Origin: Alkalibacillus aidingensis
GTDB lineage: Bacteria > Bacillota > Bacilli > Bacillales > Alkalibacillaceae
NCBI RefSeq assembly: GCF_014595945.1
Contig: NZ_JABXWU010000008.1
Span: 41,651 to 105,650, forward strand
DNA length: 64,000 nt
Direction: 5' to 3'
Both the position numbers and the translations under genes were made by a program. The notes below the pieces were generated by a model. That model ran no database searches, had not been told where the DNA came from, and worked only from the letters and a program-made list of their open reading frames with translations. Below are positions 24,569-32,834 of the stretch, piece by piece (position 1 is the first letter of the stretch; each line of letters starts with the position of its first letter).

Positions 24569-25796
24569 CAACCTCTTCTTTATTTTGTTTGTCATGATCT
24601 ATATCATCATCTTTATGAAGTTCCTGGTCTTCATCCATCTTCCTCTGTAAACGACCCAAGATTGGAATCGTCAAGTAAGGGATCAATAATAGAATAATCA
24701 GTAAGCTAAATAGAACCATCATTGGGAAATGGTCAGCAATTAAACCTCCAAAAGCAGGTCCAATCATTCTACCTCCAGTACCAACACTATTAATAACTCC
24801 TTGATAGAACCCTTGGCGACCTTTAGGAGCTAAGCTAGCTGCAATCGTTGGAACGGCAGGCCATACAAACATTTCACCCAAAGTTAAAATCACCATTCCT
24901 GTGACAAAATCTAAAAAGGTTTCCGCTTGTAAAATATAGATAAATGAAATGATAAAGATTGTATTCCCAACAATAATCTGCACTTTAGGTGAAGTGATGT
25001 ATTTAGTTACCCACTTAATAAGTGGTTGTCCACAGATAATTAAGAGACCATTAATGGTCCATAACAGACTATAACGATCTACTGGAATACCTAAATCCTG
25101 TGTATAAATGGCGATCGTTGACTGCCATTGTACATAAGCAACCCAAGCGATGAAAAAGCCAATACCTAAAATGATTAAGGCGATAAAAGACCTTTTATCA
25201 ACAATTTTTACACCTTGGCTTAGAACGGTTGAATATGAACGTGTCTCAACATCTTCATCCATTGACTTAAAGGTAAAGAATACGAGTAAGTAAAAGATAA
25301 CAAATAATGAGGCGTTAGCGATAAAGATATATGAAAAGGAATAGGCAGCAACTAACCCACTTGTTGCCGTACCAACTGCCACCCCAATATTTTGTGCAAC
25401 GTAAATAGCATTAAATGGCCTACGTCCACCTTCAGGCCATACAGAAGCGGCTAGAGCGTACATTGCCGGGATGACGACCCCTGATCCGAACCCGATACAG
25501 ATTAAAAGAATTGAATAAGGGATGATCGAATGGAACTGAGTTAACGTCAAAGCCGAAACTAACGTAATTGCACCACCCGATATAATCGTTCGATATCCTC
25601 CAAGGCGGTCAAACAGTGTCCCTCCGACTAAGTTTCCAATAATAGCAGCGCCCTGATTAAGTAAAAGAATAATTCCAGCAAATGTGAGTGATTGTCCTAA
25701 CTCACGCATATAAAGCATATTTAAAGGCCATAAAAATGAAGCAGCAGTGACGTTGATGGCCATTGCAAGTATTAAAATCCAGATTTTTCTTGGCAT
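24552..25796 (-). CDS. MFS transporter, last gene of the guanidine-riboswitch unit
   Basis: A 414-residue major facilitator with 12 predicted helices. The A-loop motif is GGTLFDRLGGYRTIISGG and motif C-like GVAVGTATSGLVAAYS. The C-terminus is a very acidic tail (MDEDQELHKDDDIDHD). It looks like a drug-efflux type MFS, but the substrate is unknown. It starts 28 nt after the second SMR gene, with GAAGGTG upstream and no hairpin in the gap, so it is probably cotranscribed under the guanidine-I riboswitch. A link to guanidine or guanidine-derived compounds is inferred from that. Confidence 0.8.
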   Translation of the reverse strand: MPRKIWILILAMAINVTAASFLWPLNMLYMRELGQSLTFAGIILLLNQGAAIIGNLVGGTLFDRLGGYRTIISGGAITLVSALTLTQFHSIIPYSILLICIGFGSGVVIPAMYALAASVWPEGGRRPFNAIYVAQNIGVAVGTATSGLVAAYSFSYIFIANASLFVIFYLLVFFTFKSMDEDVETRSYSTVLSQGVKIVDKRSFIALIILGIGFFIAWVAYVQWQSTIAIYTQDLGIPVDRYSLLWTINGLLIICGQPLIKWVTKYITSPKVQIIVGNTIFIISFIYILQAETFLDFVTGMVILTLGEMFVWPAVPTIAASLAPKGRQGFYQGVINSVGTGGRMIGPAFGGLIADHFPMMVLFSLLIILLLIPYLTIPILGRLQRKMDEDQELHKDDDIDHDKQNKEEVEHDIK

Positions 25797-25824
25797 GCTG
25801 ACACCTTCTATCTTTCTAGAATGT

Positions 25825-26145
25825 TCATGGAGAGATTAATTTCAAACCAATTGTAGCCGAAATAATACAAAAAATAAATAATATTCTTAATATTGTTGCC
25901 GGTTCTTTAAACAAAATCATGCCCATAATTGCACCACCGGCAGCTCCGATTCCAGTCCAAACTGAATAGGCGATGCTCATCGGTAGTTCAACCATTGAGT
26001 AAGATAAACAGATGAAGCTGATCGTGAAAGAAATCATCATCAATCCGACTGATTGCCAATTTTTATAACGATTAATCAGATTGATCGATAAAACACCTAA
26101 CATCTCAAAGAGTCCAGCAATGATTAATGCGGTCCAATACATCAC
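25825..26145 (-). CDS. ykkD: SMR-family guanidinium exporter subunit (YkkD-like)
   Basis: A 106-residue protein of four helices. The key membrane Glu is in IIAGLFEMLGVLSINL, and SIAYSVWTGIGAAGGAIMGM is the SMR signature. Similar in layout to YkkD of B. subtilis, which forms a heterodimeric guanidinium exporter with YkkC. It overlaps the first SMR gene by 4 nt. The shared riboswitch supports guanidinium rather than a broad drug substrate. Confidence 0.88.
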   Translation of the reverse strand: MMYWTALIIAGLFEMLGVLSINLINRYKNWQSVGLMMISFTISFICLSYSMVELPMSIAYSVWTGIGAAGGAIMGMILFKEPATILRILFIFCIISATIGLKLISP

Positions 26146-26471
26146 TTATCCCCCTGTTCTTCAGTCACTAATTTTAGTCCAACGATGCCAATTAGTAAAA
26201 GGCTGATGAAAGCCATTTTCACAAGGTCAAAAGGCTCACCAAAGAATAAAAACTCTGCTATGACTGTGCCTGCTGTCCCTAAACCTGCGAAAACAGCATA
26301 AGCAGTGCCTACGGGTAGTTTTTGAGTGGAGATAATTAATAGATAAAAGCTTAAAAAGATCGCTACGACCGTAATTAACCAGGTTGATACATTACTGGCA
26401 TGTTTAAGTCCAATCACCCAGATTACTTCAAAGAAAGCACCGGCTAGTAATTTGGCCCAATAATGGTTCAT
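26142..26471 (-). CDS. ykkC: SMR-family guanidinium exporter subunit (YkkC-like)
   Basis: A 109-residue protein of four helices. The essential Glu is in LLAGAFFEVIWVIGLKHA, where the W-V-I-G-x-K-H-A run is typical of the SugE/Gdx-YkkC side of the SMR family. AYAVFAGLGTAGTVIAEFLF follows. ATG 26471 with AAGGAGG upstream is the real start; the frame stays open for 66 more codons through the riboswitch, but that extension is RNA, not protein. First gene of the unit, directly after the guanidine-I riboswitch terminator. Confidence 0.92.
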   Translation of the reverse strand: MNHYWAKLLAGAFFEVIWVIGLKHASNVSTWLITVVAIFLSFYLLIISTQKLPVGTAYAVFAGLGTAGTVIAEFLFFGEPFDLVKMAFISLLLIGIVGLKLVTEEQGDK

Positions 26472-26502
26472 CTTTGCTTCCTCCTTAATAACGAATTCAA
26501 AT

Positions 26503-26626
26503 AAAAGCCCGAGAGATGGAAAGAAATCGCATCTCCCGGGCTTTTGTCCCGCCGTGTCACAGTAACAGACTGTGTGTTTTCTCTCGGACCAGGCCGAGTC
26601 GAAATACTCGCGGAACCCTAGAAAAC
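26503..26626 (-). promoter_or_regulatory. Guanidine-I (ykkC) riboswitch with terminator
   Basis: Read on the minus strand: CTAGGGTTCCGCG, then CTGGTCCGAGAG, then ACACGGCGGGACAAAAGCCC with GGGAGATG, the conserved blocks of the ykkC/guanidine-I aptamer in order. The 3' part is a terminator: AAAAGCCCGGGAGATG pairs with CATCTCTCGGGCTTTT (plus 26503-26538), then T-rich sequence. Guanidinium binding in this class stabilises the aptamer, which shares bases with the terminator, and turns the exporter genes on. Confidence 0.95.
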
Positions 26627-26785
26627 TAAAATAATGTGTGGTTATATTAGTTTGGCTATTTATTGACACATAAAGTTTATCACAGACCTATGCATTTTTC
26701 CATTACCTTATTAACACGCTAAACATTCTTTATGATAAAATTCTATAAGTGAGAGAAAAAGAGAGATTATAGTGAGGGAGTCAAT

Positions 26786-27580
26786 ATGCAAACAATTCGC
26801 CAATTAAGTGCTAAGATCGTTGAGCATAAACTATTTCAGCCAACGATCATTATCTTGATTTTAATAAATGCCGTTATTGTTGGAATGGAAAGTTATCGAG
26901 GACTTTATGAGAATTACGGAAACTGGTTTATTAGAATAGATACAATCATACTAACCATTTTTACTATAGAAATTATTATCAAACTGTTAGCTTCAAGACC
27001 CATGCGTCTTTTTTTCAAAGACGGGTGGAACGTTTTTGATTTCTTTATAGTCGCAAGCAGTTTCATCTTTATGGGATCACCATTTGTCACTGTACTTCGT
27101 ATTTTACGTGTCATTCGTGTATTCCGAACAATTTCTGTCATTCCGTCTTTAAGAAAAATGGTTAATGCGTTAATTTTAACGTTACCATCTTTGGGGACGA
27201 TCATGATCTTATTAGGTGTGATGTTTTATGTCTTCAGTGTAGTTGGCACTTTTTTATTTCGTGATGTCGCACCAGAATACTTTGGAACATTACAACACAC
27301 CATGCTTACCTTATTCCAAATTATTACCCTTGAATCATGGGCAAGTAACATTATGAGACCGGTCATGGCTGAGTTGTGGTGGTCTTGGATCTATTTTGTA
27401 GCTTTTGTATTAGCAGGCACTTTTGTAGTACTCAACCTGTTTGTTGGTGTCATTGTGAATAACTTTGAAAAAATCGAGAAAATGGAAAATGAAGATGAAG
27501 AACCAGAAGATCTTCAAGAGGAAGTCCACATGCTTCGGAAAGAAATAAAAGAGCTTAAGGATTTAATCAAAAATCGGTAA
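26786..27580 (+). CDS. NaChBac-type voltage-gated sodium channel
   Basis: A 264-residue single-domain six-helix channel. S4 has four arginines at every third position (LRILRVIRVFR). S2/S3 counter-charges are in FTIEIIIKLLAS and NVFDFFIVA. The selectivity filter is TLESWAS, the NaChBac-type sodium filter, between the pore helices, and S6 is FVLAGTFVVLNLFVGVIVNN. An acidic neck (MENEDEEPEDLQEE) leads to a coiled coil (VHMLRKEIKELKDLIKNR) for tetramer assembly. In alkaliphilic Bacillus such channels return sodium to the cell for pH homeostasis and motility. Transcribed alone, with GTGAGGGAG upstream and a strong terminator. Confidence 0.95.
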   Translation: MQTIRQLSAKIVEHKLFQPTIIILILINAVIVGMESYRGLYENYGNWFIRIDTIILTIFTIEIIIKLLASRPMRLFFKDGWNVFDFFIVASSFIFMGSPFVTVLRILRVIRVFRTISVIPSLRKMVNALILTLPSLGTIMILLGVMFYVFSVVGTFLFRDVAPEYFGTLQHTMLTLFQIITLESWASNIMRPVMAELWWSWIYFVAFVLAGTFVVLNLFVGVIVNNFEKIEKMENEDEEPEDLQEEVHMLRKEIKELKDLIKNR

Positions 27581-27585
27581 AAAGG

Positions 27586-27623
27586 AGTGTGCTAACGCCT
27601 TGGCGTTAGCACACTTTTTTTTT
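27586..27623. terminator. Strong bidirectional terminator between the sodium channel and cotF-like genes
   Basis: AGTGTGCTAACGCC (27586-27599) is the exact complement of GGCGTTAGCACACT (27602-27615), giving a very stable hairpin, with nine T on the plus side and TTTTT on the minus side. Confidence 0.92.
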
Positions 27624-28257
27624 AGTGTTGTTGCTGCTGTGGGGGTGTTGTAGTTGTGTAACTATTAACTAATTGGTTCATGGTCTGGTCATCTAATTGT
27701 GGTACTTGGTAATAATTCTTACTGTTTTGGTATAAGAACACTTCATACGCCATCTCACAAAGGTTTGGAACACTGTCTTGGAGTACACGACGTACAACTG
27801 GGTTCGTTGCTTCTAGAGCTGCAGTTGTACAAGCTGTCGCACACGCTTTAAGGTGCCCAAGCATAAAACCTGAGTAAGAATCATCTTGTAGCTGTGAAGG
27901 GTTTTGTTGTGGTTGTTTTGGTTGGCTTGGTGTCATACCATAAGTGACATCGTTAGACGTGCTCATGTTATACACAGTCGTTGGTTGAGAAGGCTTTTGA
28001 CCTGACTGAAAAGCATCAACCAATGTGTTGTAAGTTTGAGCTAGATAATTATACTGGTTTGATAAAATACCTTGTAATTGTTGACACTGAATTTTTTGTT
28101 CATACATTTTGTAGTGATCCATTGTACCAATAAACGTGGAAAGTACTTCATGTACATCAAACACTTCATGACCAGCATGACTTTTATCTGCTGGTAGGCT
28201 TTCTGACTGCTTTAATTGGCTGTTTGGATTTTGCTGTTGTTGATTCTGTTGTTGCAT
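27622..28257 (-). CDS. CotF-type spore coat protein
   Basis: A 211-residue protein with Gln/Asn-rich, low-complexity ends (MQQQNQQQQNPNSQ; TTTTPPQQQQH) and a helical core. The core, VHEVLSTFIGTMDHYKMYEQ near residue 40 and GFMLGHLKACATACTTAALE near residue 130 with PNLCEMAYEVFLYQNSKNYY, matches the CotF coat-protein family. It shows the organism makes endospores. AAGGAGG precedes ATG 28257. Expected expression is in the mother cell; I could not find a clear sigma-K or sigma-E promoter by eye. Confidence 0.88.
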   Translation of the reverse strand: MQQQNQQQQNPNSQLKQSESLPADKSHAGHEVFDVHEVLSTFIGTMDHYKMYEQKIQCQQLQGILSNQYNYLAQTYNTLVDAFQSGQKPSQPTTVYNMSTSNDVTYGMTPSQPKQPQQNPSQLQDDSYSGFMLGHLKACATACTTAALEATNPVVRRVLQDSVPNLCEMAYEVFLYQNSKNYYQVPQLDDQTMNQLVNSYTTTTPPQQQQH

Positions 28258-28370
28258 AATTGATCCTCCTTATTGTCAGTTCTACACTTATAGCTTGGTT
28301 TTTTCGACTTAATTTATTCAACTAAAATTAGCCATAGCTACTATTTATATTTATACACTACCTTTTAATG

Positions 28371-28391
28371 TTCAGTACTGAATGTTATAAT
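28371..28391 (+). promoter_or_regulatory. Palindromic operator candidate and -10 of the padR operon
   Basis: A perfect 12-bp palindrome TTCAGTACTGAA (28371-28382) sits just upstream of the -10 TATAAT (28386-28391), in the promoter spacer; the -35 is weak. The placement suits autorepression by the PadR protein. Inference from position. Confidence 0.55.
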
Positions 28392-28436
28392 AGTATTGTT
28401 GATTTAAAATTTAAACCACGACCGAGGTGTTTAAAT

Positions 28437-28760
28437 ATGAACGCACAATTTAAAAAAGGGGTTTTAGAACTTTGTGTACTTGTTCTTATACATCAAAAAG
28501 ATCAGTACGGTTATGAGTTAGCCCAAAATATCTCTAAGAAAATTGAGATAGCAGAAGGATCTTTGTACCCATTGTTAAGAAGGTTAACAAAAGAGGAGTA
28601 TTGTACCACTTACTTAGCAGAATCCAAAGAGGGACCACCACGAAAATATTATACGTTAACACCAAAAGGGAAAGTGTATATGGATTTCTTAATTGAAGAT
28701 TGGAATCATTTTTCAGGCTATGTTAATAACCTGATCGAGGAGGGTGTTGGTAATGAATAA
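28437..28760 (+). CDS. PadR-family transcriptional regulator
   Basis: A 107-residue PadR winged-helix protein: KKGVLELCVLVLIHQKDQYG, recognition region EIAEGSLYPLLRRLTKEEY, and wing ESKEGPPRKYYTLTPKGKVY. The short length, lacking the long C-terminal coiled coil, fits the subfamily encoded with DUF1700/DUF4097 proteins. ATG 28437 has GAGGTG eight bases upstream; the longer frame from 28368 runs through the promoter and is rejected. It overlaps the DUF1700 gene by 8 nt. Confidence 0.92.
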   Translation: MNAQFKKGVLELCVLVLIHQKDQYGYELAQNISKKIEIAEGSLYPLLRRLTKEEYCTTYLAESKEGPPRKYYTLTPKGKVYMDFLIEDWNHFSGYVNNLIEEGVGNE

Positions 28761-29313
28761 AGTCGAGTATTTAAACGAGTTGAAGTCGCGTTTGAGTTCA
28801 CTTCCTGAGCAAGAGCGTGATGAAATTCTGTATGATTATGAAGAACATTTTGAAGTGGCTTTACGAGATGGAAAAACTGAATTAGATATTATTAATGAAC
28901 TTGGATCACCAAATAAAGTAGCTCATGAAATTTTAATGGAATTTTCAGAAGAACAAAATGGAAAGGGCGATCAATCTCAAACCAGTTCAAACGTTGCGAG
29001 AATGGTGCTATTAGCTATTGCTTTAATATTTATTAATGTGACATTTATTCTTGGTCCAGTCGCAGCTGTGATCGGTGCTTATTTCAGCTTGTACGGTGTT
29101 GTTATCACCATAGGAGTTGCCCCTATTATTGCACTTGTTCATTTGTTTTTATACGGTGTCGGAAATGTATTTGTTATTTTATTTTCAGCTTTATTTACGT
29201 TAAGTTTAGCAACACTTATGACTGTTGGACTCATTTATGTAGGTAAGTGGATGTATATAGGTCTGAAGAAGTATGTCATCTTTAACATTCAAGTCGTTAA
29301 GGGGGAACGATAA
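28753..29313 (+). CDS. DUF1700 (HAAS domain) membrane protein
   Basis: A 186-residue protein. The N-terminal HAAS-type helical domain (VEYLNELKSRLSSLPEQERD, DYEEHFEVALRDGKTE, LDIINELGSPNKVAHEIL) is followed by three to four membrane helices. These proteins commonly sit between a PadR regulator and a DUF4097 protein and may relay an envelope signal; their biochemistry is not established. ATG 28753 with GGAGG upstream. Coupled to padR by an 8-nt overlap. Confidence 0.88.
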   Translation: MNKVEYLNELKSRLSSLPEQERDEILYDYEEHFEVALRDGKTELDIINELGSPNKVAHEILMEFSEEQNGKGDQSQTSSNVARMVLLAIALIFINVTFILGPVAAVIGAYFSLYGVVITIGVAPIIALVHLFLYGVGNVFVILFSALFTLSLATLMTVGLIYVGKWMYIGLKKYVIFNIQVVKGER

Positions 29314-29314
29314 C

Positions 29315-30163
29315 ATGAAACGTGTTGTTAAAATAGCGCTAATCGGAATGCTGATCGGTTTTGTTGGTCTTGTTGTATCTGTTTCTGTCAGTAGTTATTC
29401 GTTTGTCGAAGCGTTTACCGGAAAAACAACGGTGATAGAGGAAAGTGAAACATATGATCCTAACGAAGTGGATCGAATTTTAGTTGATGTTGATCTAGCT
29501 AGGGTGAATGTTCAAGCAACTGATGAAGACCAAATCTTAGTTGAGTATCGTGGGGAGTTAACGTCACATAATATGGAACGAATGGATGTCGATATAAATA
29601 ATACAGATCGTCAGTTGCAGATTGGTTTTGAATATCGTCAACCTAGCTTATCTTTATTTTTGAATCAGAGTGTTGAGATCGATGTTCATTTACCTCAGGA
29701 AACATTTGAGGAAGTAACAGTTGATTCATCTGCAGGTCGGTCAATCATTAGTGATGTCAGTGCTAATGAAGTGAATTTACGCTCAAGTGCTGGGCGCGTT
29801 GATTTGCAAAATATTGATTCTAATAAAACTTTTGTTACCACTTCTGCCGGAAGAGTAGAGGTAGATCAAATAAAAGGTGACCTTAATATCAACACCAGTG
29901 CAGGGAAGATTATCGCTAAATTGGATCGTCTTGAGCAAGATGTGACGCTAGAAGCGACGGCTGGCGAGGTTGAATTATTAGTTCAAGAAGAACCAACAAA
30001 TATGAATTTAGACTTCCAAGCGAGTGCAGGTAAAGGGAGTGTATTGGTTCCACTGGAATATGAAGTAAACTCAAGCAATGTAATTAAAGGTACGGTTGGT
30101 GATGGTGACCATTATGTTAGGGTCAGAACCACTGCAGGGTCATTTACATTTGATGTAAGGTAG
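29315..30163 (+). CDS. DUF4097 (LiaG-like) adhesin-type beta-strand protein
   Basis: A 282-residue protein with one N-terminal membrane helix (ALIGMLIGFVGLVVSVSVS) and an extracytoplasmic region of repeated beta strands. A SSAGR/SAGK motif recurs (SSAGRSIISDV, SSAGRVDLQNI, TSAGRVEVDQI, TSAGKIIAKL, TAGEVELLVQ, SAGKGSVLVP, TTAGSFTFDV), as in the DUF4097 beta-solenoid. It probably stands outside the membrane. GGGGGA precedes ATG 29315. Role unknown, likely envelope stress or surface sensing by analogy with LiaG and similar operons. Confidence 0.87.
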   Translation: MKRVVKIALIGMLIGFVGLVVSVSVSSYSFVEAFTGKTTVIEESETYDPNEVDRILVDVDLARVNVQATDEDQILVEYRGELTSHNMERMDVDINNTDRQLQIGFEYRQPSLSLFLNQSVEIDVHLPQETFEEVTVDSSAGRSIISDVSANEVNLRSSAGRVDLQNIDSNKTFVTTSAGRVEVDQIKGDLNINTSAGKIIAKLDRLEQDVTLEATAGEVELLVQEEPTNMNLDFQASAGKGSVLVPLEYEVNSSNVIKGTVGDGDHYVRVRTTAGSFTFDVR

Positions 30164-30208
30164 AAAATTTCGATTTCAAATACAACGACATTTAAGATAG
30201 AGAAAAAA

Positions 30209-30251
30209 AGGTCAGCCGCGTGTATTATTTATAAAACGGCTGACCTCTTTA
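30209..30251. terminator. Bidirectional terminator between DUF4097 and mccB genes
   Basis: AGGTCAGCCG (30209-30218) pairs with CGGCTGACCT (30237-30246); T run on the plus side and AAAAAAA before the stem serving the minus side. Confidence 0.88.
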
Positions 30252-30252
30252 T

Positions 30253-31386
30253 TTAACCTAAAGCTTGTTGTAAGTCTTCAATCAAATCTTCAATATCCTC
30301 AATTCCCACTGATACACGAATTAAACCATCTGAAATACCTAACTCAAGACGTCTGTCACGAGGGATCGATGCATGAGTCATCTTTGCTGGAACAGAGATG
30401 AGGCTTTCGACAGCACCAAGGCTTTCTGCAAGTGTGAAATAGCGAACCTTTTTTAGAACTTCTTCTGCTTTTTCAGCACTACCCACGTCGAAGGAAACCA
30501 TGGCTCCAAACCCAGACGATTGTTTTTTAGCAATTTCATGTCCTGGGTGGTCCTCTAAACCAGGATAAAAGACTTTTTTAACCGTGGGGTGATTTTGCAG
30601 AAATTGAATGACTTCTTTTGTGTTCTGCTCATGCTCTTCCATACGAATACCTAGTGTTTTAATTCCACGCATGAGTAACCATGAATCATGAGGCCCTAAT
30701 ATAGCCCCCGATGAATTCTGTACATAGTGTAAGTCTTCGCCTAACTGTTCATCATTAACCACGACTAAACCAGCCACCACGTCACTATGTCCACCAAGGT
30801 ATTTCGTCGCACTATGAAGGACAACGTCAGCCCCATGTTTAAGTGGATTTTGGAAATATGGTGTTGTAAACGTATTATCGACAATGACTAATAAATTATG
30901 TTGTTTGGCTAAATCTGAAACGGCTTGAATATCGGTCACTTTTAGCAGTGGGTTAGTCGGTGTTTCAATAAAAATGGCTTTGGTGTTGTCTTGGATCGCT
31001 GGTTCAATTTGACTTAAATCACTTGTATCAACAAATGTTGAGTCAATTCCAAGTCGGTTCATTACACTAGTCATTACACGGTAAGTCCCACCATACACAT
31101 CATCAGTAAAGACGACGTGATCACCACTATTAAACAACATCATAGTAGACGTAATAGCGGCCATTCCAGAACCAAAAGCGAAACCACGCGTTCCCCCTTC
31201 GATGTCCTTAATTAATTCTTCTAAAGCGAAACGTGTGGGGTTTCCCGTACGTGAATATTCATAGCCACTATGCTGACCAGGTGCTTCTTGCTTATATGTG
31301 CTTACTTGGTAAATCGGTGTAGATACCGCACCTGTTTCTTTATCACCAAAAATACCACCATGTATCAGTTGTGTTTTTTTACGCAT
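30253..31386 (-). CDS. mccB: Cystathionine gamma-lyase / homocysteine gamma-lyase
   Basis: A 377-residue PLP enzyme of the Cys/Met metabolism family. The PLP Lys is in VVLHSATKYLGGHSDVVAG. Also present are YEYSRTGNPTRFALEELI, the Tyr-containing DDVYGGTYRVM and the Asp in VIVDNTFTTPYF. It follows mccA in the order of the B. subtilis reverse transsulfuration operon, where MccB cleaves cystathionine to cysteine. ATG 31386 is chosen (GGGA upstream, family-like MRKKTQLIHGG start), leaving a 2-nt gap from mccA. Confidence 0.93.
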   Translation of the reverse strand: MRKKTQLIHGGIFGDKETGAVSTPIYQVSTYKQEAPGQHSGYEYSRTGNPTRFALEELIKDIEGGTRGFAFGSGMAAITSTMMLFNSGDHVVFTDDVYGGTYRVMTSVMNRLGIDSTFVDTSDLSQIEPAIQDNTKAIFIETPTNPLLKVTDIQAVSDLAKQHNLLVIVDNTFTTPYFQNPLKHGADVVLHSATKYLGGHSDVVAGLVVVNDEQLGEDLHYVQNSSGAILGPHDSWLLMRGIKTLGIRMEEHEQNTKEVIQFLQNHPTVKKVFYPGLEDHPGHEIAKKQSSGFGAMVSFDVGSAEKAEEVLKKVRYFTLAESLGAVESLISVPAKMTHASIPRDRRLELGISDGLIRVSVGIEDIEDLIEDLQQALG

Positions 31387-31388
31387 CG

Positions 31389-32312
31389 TTATTCCCATCC
31401 TTCATAAATATTTTGACTTAAATAACGCTCACTACTATCAGGGAAAACCGTTACAATATGGCTACCTGGTTGTGCCTGTTTTGCTTCTTCTATAGATGCG
31501 TGGAAAGCAGCACCTGAAGAACTTGCCACTAATAAGCCCTCTAGTTGAGCTATCCTTTTCATCTGTCTAAAGGCATCTTCATCTGTAACGGTGTGGATGG
31601 CATCAAAATAGCCAGTGTCCATATAATTCGGTAAAAATTCCATACCAATTCCTTCTGTTGCATGGGGTCCAGGTTCGCCCCCGTTTAAGATCGACCCCTC
31701 AGGCTCAACGATGACGGTTTTGATCGACTCATCCTGCTCTTTTAAATAACGAGCAGTTCCCATAAACGTTCCACCAGTTCCAGCACCAGCTACAAATATA
31801 TCAATTTTTCCGTCTAGATCACGATATAGCTCTGGCCCCAGTGTTTTATAATAAGTGTTTGGATTAGCCGGATTGCCAAACTGAGCTGGAGTGAAGGAGT
31901 TGTTAGTTTTTTCGACTAGTTCCTGTGCTTTTTCAATCGCACCTTTCATCCCAAGCTCAGTCGGTGTGTTGATTACTTTGGCCCCTAATGCTCGCATTAA
32001 GGTTTGTTTTTCGATACTAAATTTTTGTGGAACGACGAAGATCACTACAAACCCCTGGTTAATTGCTGCTAAGGCTAAGCCAATTCCGGTATTGCCGGCT
32101 GTTGGTTCAATTATTGTCCCACCTGGTTTCAACTGTCCAGTATTCAACGCATCAGCTAATAGCTCTAAACCGAGCCGGTCTTTAACACTACCACCTGGGT
32201 TCATGAATTCGAGTTTGGCAAATAATCGACAATTATTGGGGATATCAACATTTGTCAATTCCATTAAAGGTGTATTTCCAATTAAATCTTGGACACGGCT
32301 GACATAATTCAT
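31389..32312 (-). CDS. mccA: O-acetylserine-dependent cystathionine beta-synthase
   Basis: A 307-residue fold-type II PLP enzyme. The PLP Lys is in NPGGSVKDRLGLELL, the substrate loop is PTAGNTGIGLALAAI, and the PLP phosphate loop is AGAGTGGTFMGTARYL. In B. subtilis MccA condenses homocysteine with O-acetylserine to cystathionine, the first step of reverse transsulfuration. Its place between luxS and mccB supports this rather than cysteine synthase, which is encoded separately at 41138-42067. GAGAGGA precedes ATG 32312. Confidence 0.92.
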   Translation of the reverse strand: MNYVSRVQDLIGNTPLMELTNVDIPNNCRLFAKLEFMNPGGSVKDRLGLELLADALNTGQLKPGGTIIEPTAGNTGIGLALAAINQGFVVIFVVPQKFSIEKQTLMRALGAKVINTPTELGMKGAIEKAQELVEKTNNSFTPAQFGNPANPNTYYKTLGPELYRDLDGKIDIFVAGAGTGGTFMGTARYLKEQDESIKTVIVEPEGSILNGGEPGPHATEGIGMEFLPNYMDTGYFDAIHTVTDEDAFRQMKRIAQLEGLLVASSSGAAFHASIEEAKQAQPGSHIVTVFPDSSERYLSQNIYEGWE

Positions 32313-32316
32313 GAAA

Positions 32317-32787
32317 CTATTCCTCTCCGAAAACATCTTTCCACGTCTCGATTTGATCGAGCATTTCTTGAGCTAGTTCTTTAGCACCCTCTAAGCTATG
32401 ATTAGCAGCCCAGCCACATTGTACTTCATTGCAGGCAGGTACTTCTTCAGCTTCTAATACGTCTTTAAAGGTTTTTTCTAATGTTTCAATAATCTCATCA
32501 TAGTCTTCGTGATTTAACACGGCTAAATAAAATCCGGTTTGGCAACCCATAGGACTAATATCAATTACGTTATCCATGTGATTACGGATATTTTCCGCCA
32601 TTAAATGCTCAATTGAATGAAGAGCATCCATCTTCATATGGTTTTGATTAGGCTGTTTGAAACGAATATCATATTTGTGGATTTTATCCCCGTTTTGTCC
32701 TTCAGTAATACCAACTAAACGCACGTAAGGTGCTACTACTTTTGTATGGTCTAAATTAAAACTTTCAACATTCATTTTTTCAGTCAT
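32317..32787 (-). CDS. luxS: S-ribosylhomocysteine lyase
   Basis: A 156-residue LuxS. The zinc ligands are the two His of [12 protein letters not shown] and the Cys of [13 protein letters not shown]; the catalytic Cys is in [14 protein letters not shown]. It splits S-ribosylhomocysteine into homocysteine and the autoinducer-2 precursor. It lies between yrrT and mccA, where B. subtilis has mtnN, feeding homocysteine directly to MccA. The nucleosidase (MtnN/Pfs) that makes its substrate is not in the window. Confidence 0.97.
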   Translation of the reverse strand: MTEKMNVESFNLDHTKVVAPYVRLVGITEGQNGDKIHKYDIRFKQPNQNHMKMDALHSIEHLMAENIRNHMDNVIDISPMGCQTGFYLAVLNHEDYDEIIETLEKTFKDVLEAEEVPACNEVQCGWAANHSLEGAKELAQEMLDQIETWKDVFGEE

Positions 32788-32834
32788 AAAAAAGCTCCTC
32801 TCTAATCATTTTTCCTAGTTATATCATAACGTAC

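Noticed and set aside
26472..26669. N-terminal extension of the first SMR protein
   Set aside because: The open frame runs through the guanidine-I aptamer and terminator. The SD and SMR-length product place the start at 26471.
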